Positions 1 through 6,836 of a stretch of DNA of 13,838 nucleotides are shown piece after piece (within the stretch, counting starts at the first letter, position 1; every line of letters begins with the position of its first letter). This stretch comes from Porodaedalea pini (taxonomy: Eukaryota > Basidiomycota > Agaricomycetes > Hymenochaetales > Hymenochaetaceae): positions 1-13,838 of the forward strand of contig NBAY01000192.1 of assembly GCA_002794775.1 (NCBI GenBank). The letters run 5' to 3'. Below the pieces are notes generated by a model, which was not told the origin of the DNA, did not search any database, and saw only the letters and a program-made list of their open reading frames with translations. The translations under genes were made by a program, and so were the position numbers.

Positions 1-547
1 TGTTCATTGCTCGCTTGAGGCGGTCGCAGATAACGCTGTCGTCTTTTAGTTCCGCCCGCTTGATGATGACGTCAAGTTGTTGGAAGAACTTATCCGCGGT
101 GAGGTCCTTCTGAACCTTCTCTCGGAAATCCTTCAGCGCAGCTTCCTTTCGGTTCGGATCGTCGAACGAGGCGTCGAGTCGTTCCTGGAATCTTTCCCAG
201 CTGTCCGTGAAGGTAACGATTCCCGCCGTTGTCGACTCCTCGACGTAGTTCTGCGCCCACGTTGCCGCATTACCACCCTTCAGGTAGGAGAGAGCTACGT
301 AGATCTTACTCTCCGACGTAGGGTATCGGTTTGGGTTCGCGGACACGAAAAGAAGGACTTCGCGTCTGAAGTCAAGGTAATCGTCGCCACCAGTGAATTC
401 ACGTGGTCGGGCGACGTCTATGTTGGGGGTCGGGGGGTTAGCGGCCGCGACCGGTGCTGGGGCGTTGTTCGCCTGATGGGCGAAGGCATTCGCAACGATG
501 GCCGCGATCTGCGCCATTTGCTGTTGGCTGAAACCTTCTGCTGACAT
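1..547 (-). CDS. gag: Gag polyprotein, N-terminal part (element 1)
   Basis: This is the start of the structural (capsid) protein of a Ty3/Gypsy retrotransposon, which would assemble the virus-like particle in the cytoplasm. The ATG at 547-545 opens a frame with no stop for 182 codons to the left edge. It matches element 3 Gag nearly residue for residue: an MSAEGFSQQQ start, a low-complexity Ala/Pro linker, the block DVARPREFTGGDDYLDF, then a helical Retrotrans_gag-type core with W-A-Q-N-Y and SWERFQERLD motifs. The zinc knuckle expected further on is beyond the edge. The ATG is the first one after the predicted RNA start, but the same frame stays open and conserved upstream, so the true N-terminus may be longer. 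It looks recent and undamaged in the part seen. Confidence 0.85.
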   Translation of the reverse strand, partial: MSAEGFSQQQMAQIAAIVANAFAHQANNAPAPVAAANPPTPNIDVARPREFTGGDDYLDFRREVLLFVSANPNRYPTSESKIYVALSYLKGGNAATWAQNYVEESTTAGIVTFTDSWERFQERLDASFDDPNRKEAALKDFREKVQKDLTADKFFQQLDVIIKRAELKDDSVICDRLKRAMN

Positions 548-849
548 CGCGGGTTCGGGTGTTGAAGGTTCTGGGGGAGTCGGCGGTGAGGGATCTCTGT
601 TGGTCTCGCGGTAAGGACCCGGAGTCGGTGGTAGGTTAACCGTAGATGTTGACGGTGCGGGTGACGATGGGGTAGCTGGAGGCCACCTTGCTCTCCTTCC
701 TCGTTCGTCTGACGAATACCAGCCGTGCCGGATTTCACTCCACCAGATGTCGTGAGTGACGCCGCTGTTATTGGTCGCGACGTAGCCTGGTCGATCTGGA
801 TCCCAACGGGCTGAGGCAGGAAGGGCCCGTCGCTGTTCGTCGGTGAGAT
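548..849 (-). CDS. Conserved in-frame N-terminal extension of gag without ATG (element 1)
   Basis: The gag frame stays open upstream of its ATG for about 100 codons, with no ATG in it. The predicted peptide begins IDLTDEQRRALP, contains GV..DIWW and GWYSSDE..RRARW, and ends in a Pro/Ser/Thr-rich linker. The same order of motifs, without indels over most of the length, occurs in elements 2 and 3. Element 1 differs from element 3 mostly at synonymous positions. It would be joined to the upstream leader frame either by removing 850-905 or by a -1 shift. Function is unknown, and no domain is recognised. Confidence 0.55.
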
Positions 850-905
850 CTATCTTGACGTTGGCGGTGGGACAGGGATCGGTTGCGCGTTCGATCCGGG
901 GTTAC
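850..905 (-). other. Candidate 56-nt intron in gag leader (element 1)
   Basis: On the minus strand the segment runs from GTAACC to ATAG, exactly 56 nt, the same length as in elements 2 and 3 and typical of basidiomycete introns. Its removal fuses the upstream leader frame to the gag-extension frame. The branch site is not convincing (a TCAA(C/G) very close to the acceptor), so a -1 frameshift in the 56-nt overlap is the alternative. Confidence 0.4.
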
Positions 906-1137
906 GCCAACGTTGAGCGGGTTCGTCAGCGAAGTTGATGACGAGGCGGTAGGATCCGAGTGAGATTACAAACGAGATTGTCGTCAAAGTTTGGACTCGT
1001 CTGGTTACCCACGTCCACGTTAGGTGCGTGCTCCACCAGAGGCTAATTCGTAGAGCCAGGGTCGGGAGATGTCGGTTGATATGTTTATGTAATACACGAA
1101 CGTCCGAAAACGTCCGGGCAGGGTTGAGGGTTGTCGT
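906..1137 (-). CDS. Leader reading frame (exon 1 candidate), ACG in place of ATG (element 1)
   Basis: This frame is open from a TTTLNPA-like start to the candidate donor. If it is not spliced, it ends at TAG 852-850, giving the same 95-codon length as in element 2. The position aligned to the element 2 start codon is ACG, and no ATG exists anywhere in the leader, so translation would need a near-cognate start. The peptide contains LALRISLWWSTHLTWTW and GSYRLVINFADEPAQRW, both conserved in elements 2 and 3. It is moderately hydrophobic in the middle but shows no clear membrane helix. Function is unknown. Confidence 0.45.
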
Positions 1138-1239
1138 TCGGGGGGTTTACACGTCAAATCCGTCGAGGGGAGCGCTCCTCTAGACTGAGTGAAGGCGAGT
1201 CGACAGCGACGACGTACGCTGGGGATGAGCCTGGGTGGG

Positions 1240-1250
1240 GTTCTGCTTTT
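1240..1250 (-). other. Self-primer binding site (element 1)
   Basis: On the minus strand this reads AAAAGCAGAAC, one base after the LTR end (CTAACA). It is the perfect complement of the 11 bases at 1457-1447, which begin 33 nt after the TATA box. No TGG-type tRNA primer site follows the LTR. The layout matches self-primed Tf1/sushi elements. Confidence 0.65.
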
Positions 1251-1251
1251 A

Positions 1252-1675
1252 TGTTAGGCGGGAGTCCGGGAGACGACTCGGACTGGGCAGGCCTCGGCTG
1301 ACTGTCGTCTGGGACGTGCTATACTCGAGCGTAGACTCGGGACACGCTTACTCAGGCTAGGTCGACGCGGAGGTAAGAGGATTAATACAAGACTAGACTA
1401 ATACAAGGGGGACGAGTCTCACCTAGGTCGACGCGGAGGTAAGAGGAAAAGCAGAACAAGGAGTTCATGCGATTCCTGAGACCTTATATAGCGACGATCG
1501 TGAGACTATATTACCTAACATTACATAACGAGTGGGAATGGAACGAATGAAGGTCGTGTAGAGGGAGTGTGGGAAGTGATTGGAAAGATGATTAAAGATA
1601 ATGAAAAGGAGCAATTAACAGAAACGAAAAAGGAAAAGGGGAAATAAAGAAAAAGGGGAAGTTCGAGTCCTGACA
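1252..1675 (-). repeat. LTR of element 1 (5' LTR), 424 bp
   Basis: The minus-strand sequence begins TGTCAGG and ends CTAACA. It holds a pyrimidine-rich first 100 bases, a TATA box (1490-1484) and the predicted RNA start at 1457. It also carries two identical 24-bp direct repeats (1357-1380 and 1423-1446, period 66 bp). The U3 and R parts match LTR2 more closely than LTR3. The 3' boundary is inferred from the TG...CA ends and the adjacent primer site, because the partner LTR is not in the window. Confidence 0.8.
1484..1490 (-). promoter_or_regulatory. TATA box in LTR of element 1
   Basis: TATATAA on the minus strand. Its first base lies 33 nt upstream of the 11-mer GTTCTGCTTTT that is complementary to the primer site, a normal TATA-to-start distance. 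The same 33-nt spacing is found in elements 2, 3 and (degenerate) 4. Confidence 0.65.
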
Positions 1676-1773
1676 GGTTGGTTATATTTTAACGAGTCCA
1701 GAGTCGAAGTCCCTTGTTCTTCTTGGTCAGTCGCCCCGATGGCTACGCCTGACCACTCGCAAAACCCTGCGAG
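1676..1773 (-). pseudogene. pol: Start of pol frame (element 2), cut by element 1
   Basis: In the -1 frame relative to gag, the sequence is open from 1773 through the gag stop. It encodes IGATDQEEQGTSTLDSLKYN, closely matching the start of pol in element 3 (IGATDREEQGTLNPDSLKYN). The LTR of element 1 ends it at 1675, before the protease. It confirms the gag-pol -1 arrangement in a second subfamily. Confidence 0.65.
1725..1767 (-). promoter_or_regulatory. -1 ribosomal frameshift signal at the gag/pol overlap (element 2)
   Basis: Minus strand: the slippery heptamer GGGTTTT (1767-1761) is in the X XXY YYZ register of gag. After a 6-nt spacer comes a stem, GGTCAG (1754-1749) with CTGACC (1730-1725), which encloses the gag stop codon. 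The block is identical to that of element 3 although the flanking gag and pol codons differ. Confidence 0.6.
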
Positions 1774-2816
1774 TCGACGACCTCTTCGTCATTGTCTTCT
1801 TCCTCCACATAGTCCTCCACAGTCGACCTCCGAGTGTCTACGACTTCCTCGAAGGCCGACTCCTTCATCGCTCCGAGCTCGTTGGCGAGGACACGACGTT
1901 CGCCTGGCGCCATCAGTTCCAGCATGCGCTGGATGAGCGGTTTTGCTTGCGGGCACTTGTCCTTGAAGTGGCCTAACCCGCCACAGATCCAGCACGCGCG
2001 TCGTTGTTGTGCCTCGTTCATTGAGACGTCCATCGGCTGACCAGCGCCTCCGAAGGTGACGCCGGTCGCATCGCGTCTATCGATGTGAGGGGCCGCTACC
2101 TGACGGCGAGCTGGGGGTGCTTGTTGTGGTAGACGAGGAGGGGGAAGAAAGGCGCGTCCTTGTTGGATAGCGCGAATCTGCTGTTCGCCGCGGTCTGTTT
2201 CGATCGCCTTGTTCTTCCAATCCTCGTATTTCGTTGGGACTGGCGTCGACCTTAGCACTCCACGGACCACCTCGATGTTCATTGCTCGCTTGAGGCGATC
2301 GCAGATGACGCTGTCGTCTTTCAGCTCGGCGCGCTTAATGATCACGTCAAACTTCTGGAAGAACTCATCCACGGTTAGGTCCTTCTGAACCTTATCTCGG
2401 AAATCCTTCAGCGCTTTCTCCTTGCGATTCGGGTCGTCGAACGAGGCGTCGAGTCGTTCCTGGAATCTTTCCCAGCTGTCAGTGAAGGTAACGATTCCCG
2501 ACGTTGTCGACTCCTCGACGTAGTTCTGCGCCCACATTGCCGCATTACCACCCTTCAGGTAGGAGAGAGCTACATAAATCTTACTCTCTGACGTAGGGTA
2601 TCGACTTGGATTTGCGGATACGAAAAGAAGGACTTCACGTCTGAAGTCGAGGTAATCGTCGCCACCAGTGAATTCACGTGGTCGGGCGACGTCGATGTTC
2701 GGTACAGCAGCGGTACTAGGGCCCGCTGGGGTGTTTGCGGCTTGGTGAGCGAAGGCGCCCGCTACGATCGCGGCGATTTGTTCCAACTGTTGTGTGCTGA
2801 AGCTTCCCGTCGACAT
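1743..2816 (-). CDS. gag: Gag polyprotein with CCHC zinc knuckle (element 2)
   Basis: Complete 357-residue frame from the ATG at 2816 to the TAG at 1743. Gag would form the virus-like particle and package the element RNA. Features in order: a short MSTGSFSTQQ start; an Ala/Pro linker; DVARPREFTGGDDYLDFRRE; a helical Retrotrans_gag core from about residue 100 to 220 with SWERFQERLD and CDRLKRAMNIEVVRGV; a basic Gln/Pro linker; a retroviral-type zinc knuckle CWICGGLGHFKDKC (C-x2-C-x4-H-x4-C); and an acidic tail. No stop or frameshift is seen. Its last codons overlap pol in the -1 frame at a slippery site. The upstream frame is also open and conserved, so this ATG may mark an internal or alternative start. 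Confidence 0.9.
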   Translation of the reverse strand: MSTGSFSTQQLEQIAAIVAGAFAHQAANTPAGPSTAAVPNIDVARPREFTGGDDYLDFRREVLLFVSANPSRYPTSESKIYVALSYLKGGNAAMWAQNYVEESTTSGIVTFTDSWERFQERLDASFDDPNRKEKALKDFRDKVQKDLTVDEFFQKFDVIIKRAELKDDSVICDRLKRAMNIEVVRGVLRSTPVPTKYEDWKNKAIETDRGEQQIRAIQQGRAFLPPPRLPQQAPPARRQVAAPHIDRRDATGVTFGGAGQPMDVSMNEAQQRRACWICGGLGHFKDKCPQAKPLIQRMLELMAPGERRVLANELGAMKESAFEEVVDTRRSTVEDYVEEEDNDEEVVDSQGFASGQA

Positions 2817-3136
2817 TGTTGTTCTAGGCGTGTCCGTTTGTCGCTCAGGGGGGGTCGGTGGTGATGAATCTCGTCGCGCTTCTCTATACGGTCCTGGGAT
2901 CGGTGGGAGAATGGTTGACGTCGAAAGCGATGGCGAAATCGGGGTTGTCTGATCTATCAGCGCAGGAGCCCACTTTAATCTTCTTCCTCCTTCAAGTGTC
3001 GAATACCAGAGTCCTTTCTCTGGACGCCACCAGATAACGTATTCAACACCTGTTTGAGTAACCGTGAACCAGGAGCGGTGTTCCTCGTTGTACCAGGAAC
3101 GAGGCGGGAGAGCACGACGTTGTTCCTCGTCGAGAT
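2817..3136 (-). CDS. Conserved in-frame N-terminal extension of gag without ATG (element 2)
   Basis: About 107 codons continuous with gag and lacking any ATG; the frame stays open up to a TAA at 3191-3189. It aligns with element 3 through IDL..EQRRALP, GV...IWW, WYS...GRR..W.PA and GPYRE..RD.SPPTPPE. In the EQRRALP block, six consecutive codons differ from element 3 only at synonymous third bases, which is direct evidence of protein-level selection. It could be linked to the leader frame by splicing of 3192-3137 or by a -1 shift. It contains several tryptophans and a Pro-rich end. No known domain is recognised. Confidence 0.6.
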
Positions 3137-3192
3137 CTATGTTGACGATGGAGGAGGAACAGGGATCGGGTGTGCGTTGGTACCGGGGTTAC
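3137..3192 (-). other. Candidate 56-nt intron in gag leader (element 2)
   Basis: Minus strand GTAACC...ACATAG. The upstream frame is stopped by the TAG of the acceptor, and the downstream frame by the TAA of the donor. Removing the segment gives one frame from ATG 3424 to the gag stop (542 codons including the stop). Between elements 2 and 3 the segment varies without codon bias, unlike both flanks. It has no strong branch site. Confidence 0.42.
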
Positions 3193-3424
3193 GCCAACGT
3201 TGAGCGGGTTCGTCAGCGAAGTTGATGACGAGGCGGTAGGATCCGAGTAAGATCACAAACGAGATTGTCGTCGAAGTTTGTACTCGTCTGGTTACCCACG
3301 TCCACGTCAGGTGCGTGCTCCACCAGAGGCTAATCCGGAGAGCCAGGGTTGGGAAAGGTTGGTTGGAGTGATTACTTAATACACGAACGTCCGGAAACGT
3401 CTGGGCAGGGTTGAGGGTTGTCAT
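3193..3424 (-). CDS. Leader reading frame with ATG (exon 1 candidate of an extended Gag, element 2)
   Basis: From the ATG at 3424 the frame begins MTTLNPAQTF and runs 77 codons to the candidate splice donor; unspliced, it continues to TAG 3139-3137 (95 aa). It contains LALRISLWWSTHLTWTW and SYRLVINFADEPAQRW. Against element 3, seven of the eight codon differences in the well-aligned part before the donor are synonymous, so the frame is under protein-level selection. A seven-codon upstream frame (ATGTGTAAA... TGA) ends overlapping this ATG, which would suit termination-reinitiation. It has no recognisable domain. Confidence 0.5.
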
Positions 3425-3526
3425 TTAAGGGGTTTACACATCAGGTCCTTCGAGGGGAGTACTCCTCTAGACCGAGTGAGGGCGAGTCAACAGCGACGAC
3501 GTACGCTGGGGATGAGCCTGGGTGAG

Positions 3527-3537
3527 GTTCTGCTTTT
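3527..3537 (-). other. Self-primer binding site (element 2)
   Basis: AAAAGCAGAAC on the minus strand, one base after the end of LTR2. It is perfectly complementary to 3744-3734, the predicted 5' end of the RNA. Confidence 0.65.
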
Positions 3538-3538
3538 A

Positions 3539-3951
3539 TGTTAGGCGGGAGTCCGGGAGACGACTCGGACTGGGCAGGCCTCGGCTGACTGTCGTCTGGG
3601 ACGTGCTGTACTCGAGCGTAGACTCGGGACACGCTTACTCAGGCTAGGTCGTCGCGGAGGTAAGAGGATTAATACAAGTCTAAACTAATACAAGGGGGAC
3701 GAGTCTCACCTAGGTCGTCGCGGAGGTAAGAGGAAAAGCAGAACAAGGAGTTCATGCGATTCCTGAGACCTTATATAGTGACGACCGTGAGACTATATTA
3801 CCTAACATTACCTAATGAGTGGGAATGGAACGAATGAAGGCAGTGTGGGAATGATTGTGTAAGATGGGTAAATATAGTGAAAAGGACGAATATAATAAAG
3901 GAAATGGTAAAAGGGAAAATAAAGAAAAAGGTGAAAGTTCAGGTTCTAACA
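3539..3951 (-). repeat. LTR of element 2 (5' LTR), 413 bp
   Basis: Begins TGTTAG and ends CTAACA on the minus strand, a perfect 6-bp terminal inverted repeat that supports both boundaries. It contains a TATA box at 3777-3771, the predicted RNA start at 3744, and the 66-bp-period pair of 24-bp direct repeats that is also found in LTR1 and LTR3. Confidence 0.82.
3771..3777 (-). promoter_or_regulatory. TATA box in LTR of element 2
   Basis: TATATAA on the minus strand, 33 nt upstream of the 11-mer complementary to the primer site. Confidence 0.65.
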
Positions 3952-4629
3952 TTGGTCCTCCAACATCCAGGTACCGGTCGGGAGGACCGAGTTTTGTGTG
4001 ATCACCTCGTGCTGCCAGTCCCAGAAAGGTTGGGCACCCTGGCGGGATGCAAGGAGTCTCTGCCGCTCCAAGGCCACCCAGTCCACTGGGAGTGCCTCCT
4101 GCATAAACTCAGCCATGAACTCCCCAAGGGTGAGTGTGCTCACCCGGACATAGTCGGACATGATCCACTCCGAAAAGCGGGGGTCCATGATACCCCCAAT
4201 GACTGCTGCTACCACCTGATCATCCCTCAACCCTTTAGTGGCCTGATATGCCTGGACCCGTCCAAACCACTTGGTCAGTGTCCGAGGTTCTGGGTCTCCG
4301 GCCGTTAAGAGCGGGACCTTTGTCGGTCCGGCCCATTCAATGGTCACAGGCTGTGAAGTTGGGGGTGTCATCTTCCAAGGTTGTGGGTGTTCCGGTTCGG
4401 ACTCTGATGCGTTCGGAGTCATTTCGAGGTCAGACATGGACTCTTCAGATCCGGAGTCTGGTGGAAGTGATGGGGTACCAAAAATAAACTGATCCGGCAC
4501 TGGAGGGACTTCGCTCAGGATCACCGAGAAGGCCTGTTGTGCGGGAACTTGAAGTCGGGTGACTGGCACTATTTTGGGATCGGAGTCAATCAGACCTGAT
4601 CGGGATGTCTGGACAGCGGTCGGGAACGT
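3952..4629 (-). pseudogene. Gag fragment of an unrelated Gypsy family (family B), cut by element 2
   Basis: An open minus-strand frame of about 226 codons with no ATG at its head. The N-terminal half is acidic and Pro/Ser-rich; the second half resembles the N-terminal Gag domain of mushroom Gypsy elements: LTKWFGRVQAYQATKGL, DDQVVAAVIGGIMDPRFSEWI, LTLGEFMAEFM, LPVDW, and FWDWQHEV..QNSVLP. The last native codon is at 3954-3952, where the LTR of element 2 begins and brings an immediate stop. There is no zinc knuckle, because that part is lost or displaced. It is a dead target gene that predates element 2. Assignment is from motif recall only. Confidence 0.65.
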
Positions 4630-5168
4630 CTAGCAAGGCCTGTGAGTGCGTGCAAGGCTGGAAACTCGTTGGATTGCGATGTGGGGTGCGGGGTTGCGCA
4701 GGGGCAAAGATATGCTTTGCAAACGTCAAAAAAAAAGTTGAAGGCACCTAGGTAGTGCCAACACTTGAGCCCACAAGACAGATGACAAAACAATCTTTGT
4801 TGCTGTCAGAGAGACTAGAATTACATACAGGAAAATTGTCTACTCACCTTTGTTGCTGTCAGAGAGACTGAGGCAACAAAGGCGTCGGAAAGGGTTCAAA
4901 TAGAAGGGATTAGATAATATGAACTGTACAGTACCAGTCCGAAAGGAATCCGTTGAGAATTACTCTTGGAAGAAGTAAATCTTTGGCATACACATGCCAA
5001 AGGATCACTCAGCTCGGTGCAAGTGCGTATGAGCTTCAGATGGGTTTGTATTAGCTTTGGATGGGTTGTGAAGTGAAGGGAATATGAAAAGGAGATGAAT
5101 AGAGTATAACGTGCCCTGCTCCGAAGGTCCGGAGGCTATGCTGCCACCAAGTCCCGGGCTCAGATTTG
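4630..5168. other. Non-coding repeat-derived stretch
   Basis: No convincing gene. It holds a dispersed repeat (4741-4866, annotated separately), a nine-A tract near 4729-4737, and a short near-duplication around 5030-5070 (two copies of a TT.GATGGGTT motif about 22 bp apart). Short frames here have no family resemblance. Confidence 0.5.
4741..4866 (-). repeat. Dispersed repeat, inverted partner of 8273-8393
   Basis: About 125 bp shared, with roughly 70-75% similarity by eye, with 8273-8393 in opposite orientation. Anchors are AAGGCACCTA at one end and CTACTCACCTTTGTTG at the other. Within it, TTTGTTGCTGTCAGAGAGACT occurs twice, 57 bp apart. It is neither a recognised LTR nor a recognised terminal inverted repeat. 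Confidence 0.6.
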
Positions 5169-5234
5169 GTGCAGTTGCAGTGCGTTTGCGGTGCGGTTGC
5201 GGTGTGGTTGCAGTGCGGTTGCAGTACAGCTGTA
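5169..5234 (+). repeat. 11-bp minisatellite, six units
   Basis: Six consecutive imperfect copies of GTGCGGTTGCG (for example at 5180, 5191, 5202 and 5213), each differing from the next at one to three bases. Confidence 0.85.
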
Positions 5235-5295
5235 TGTTGGCCTTCCAGAGTTTGTGCATCTCAGAATATGGCAGCTCGGTACCTTGGAGTCATGA

Positions 5296-6736
5296 CACAG
5301 TGTCCCGACAGTCAATGTCATGTCGGACATGGTAAGAACACTCTGGCGGGCTTACAGTGAACTAGCTACAGACTTGGGCGTACTGGAAAATGAAACAGTC
5401 AAAGGAAAAGAGAGAGAATCGGCCAAGCCCAGAACAACCGAAGAACCGGTACCTGACTCTCTGCCACCAAGCGAACCTACACAAGTCCATGTAGCACCAC
5501 TATGGGAAAGGATGGAACCAAAGCCTGGACCTCCCAACCCGACAATAGACATACAGAGGCCACAGTTCAAATACAACATGCCGGCAAATGACCCCACAAT
5601 GGTCAATGTGGTGTTTCGCCGATTCTTGGACTCCATGGTGACAATATCAGGTTGAGAATTGTTGGCAACCTCACCAGAGGTCAGACAAAAGTGCAAGGAC
5701 ATGATGATGGTGAAACAAAGTCTGATAAACCTTGATGAGGAAGGCATGGCCATGTACTCAGTAGGACCCAGGCCAGGATCACCAGACGAGATGACGGAAA
5801 GGGAACCAGTCACACCAGCAACTGTACCGATTTGAGTCATTGACATATGGCTGGACAGAAAAGTCAAGGTAGAAGGACTACTTGACACCAGAGCCTCATT
5901 TATCGGACTCTCTTGGGATGTATGGAAACACCTTGGATTGCCAACTCTGAACAATGAACAAATCACTATCAAAACAGCAGACACATCTAGGACCCAATCA
6001 TTCAGACTAATACCATGACTCAGGATAGGACTTGGAGGGTTCTCAGTACTCATACAAGCACAAGTCGTACACCCAGCACCGTTTGATATCCTACTCAGCC
6101 GACCATTCCTTGCTCATTGCAAGGCTTGGCTTGTGGATATAGACATTGATGACCAGGTACTGGAACTAGTCCACCCAGTAACAGAGGAAGATATAACAGT
6201 TCCAACTCGAGAACAAACACGACAAAAACAACCAGCTAAGGAGGACGAGGATTTTTGATAGTCAATGAATTGGTACAAAATCAACGAGATGAACAGGAGG
6301 CACACCCAGGCTATACCACAGATACCCAAGAACCAGCTACAGTACATTTCTCCTTTGACAGGCAATCTATTGAAATCACTGTCTCAGAAATGAAAAGCAC
6401 AAAATCAAAACAAAATATGGAAAACAACAAACCCCAAACAAACAACACAACAGGACTATTCTCTATTAATCACCCATACAATAATGAATCTCTAATTCCT
6501 CAAACAAATCAAACTCACTGTACAACTCAGCCATTCTACAAATACAAGAAGGTCACCGATTGTATAAAGCCGGTTCCAGCCACACTCCCTGAAGAATACC
6601 AAATCACCAGGACACCACACTCCAACCTTCTGAAGGACCTTCCAGAATTACCGACCCATCCTCCACTGTTCTCACCTGGAAAATGACTCACCCAGGAACG
6701 GTATGACAAAATGAACATAGACCCAGCCAGATTACA
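5296..6736 (+). pseudogene. Dead Gypsy gag-pol fragment with retropepsin-like domain (family B-like)
   Basis: Plus-strand remnant of a Ty3/Gypsy polyprotein from the Gag-Pol linker through the protease towards reverse transcriptase. Recognisable blocks are PQFKYNMPANDP, ELLATSPEVRQ, a retropepsin-like stretch (DTRASFIGLSWDVWKHLGLP at about 5887-5943, then AQVVHPAPFDILLSRPF), and the pre-RT motif LPTHPPLFSPG.LTQER. The catalytic D-T/S-G reads D-T-R, so it is inactive. In-frame TGA stops occur at 5653, 5833, 6016, 6256 and 6684. The frame changes once, near 6250. The reverse transcriptase that should follow is replaced by element 4 at about 6737. The copy is AT-richer than elements 1-3 and old. 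Confidence 0.75.
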
Positions 6737-6824
6737 TGTCGAGCCTGTCAAGGGGAACACTCCTCTAGGCTGAGTGAAGGCAAGTTGACGGCGACGACGT
6801 ATGCTGGGGATGAGCCTGTAGATG

Positions 6825-6835
6825 GTTCTGCTTTT
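6825..6835 (-). other. Self-primer binding site (element 4)
   Basis: AAAAGCAGAAC is retained perfectly one base after the LTR end. Its partner at 6978-6968 is also intact, although the surrounding LTR is strongly decayed. Confidence 0.6.
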
Positions 6836-6836
6836 A

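Larger units (their letters stand above)
1..1675 (-). mobile_element. Element 1: 5' part of a self-priming Ty3/Gypsy LTR retrotransposon, open at left edge
   Basis: Read on the minus strand, this is an LTR (1675 to 1252), a primer-binding site, a long leader and the first 182 codons of gag, cut by the window edge. The LTR 5' end (TGTCAGGACTCG) abuts the interior of element 2 after its first pol codons, so element 1 was inserted into element 2. By eye its leader and gag are almost identical to those of element 3 on the opposite strand, with only scattered substitutions, whereas its LTR is closer to the LTR of element 2. The 3' part and target-site duplication lie outside the window. Confidence 0.88.
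1676..3951 (-). mobile_element. Element 2: 5' part of a related Ty3/Gypsy element, interrupted by element 1
   Basis: Minus strand: LTR2 (3951 to 3539), leader, complete gag and the first pol codons, then the abrupt start of the element 1 LTR at 1675. The homologous sequence in element 3 continues uninterrupted past this point, which shows that element 1 is the insertion. Element 2 itself lies in a family-B gag frame (right flank TTGGT at 3952-3956 is the candidate 5-bp target duplication). It is a separate subfamily from elements 1 and 3: the proteins are clearly homologous, but the leader nucleotides are considerably diverged. Confidence 0.85.

Noticed and set aside
5005..5259. 84-codon minus-strand frame with Thr/Ala/Pro-His repeats
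   Set aside because: It is largely a translation of the 11-bp minisatellite at 5169-5234.
6737..6750. LTR 3' boundary at TGTCGAG, giving a solo LTR of 478 bp
   Set aside because: No target duplication fits. The CTAACA ending, the adjacent primer site and the perfect TGTTAG/CTAACA pair in LTR2 place the LTR end about 100 bp further in.
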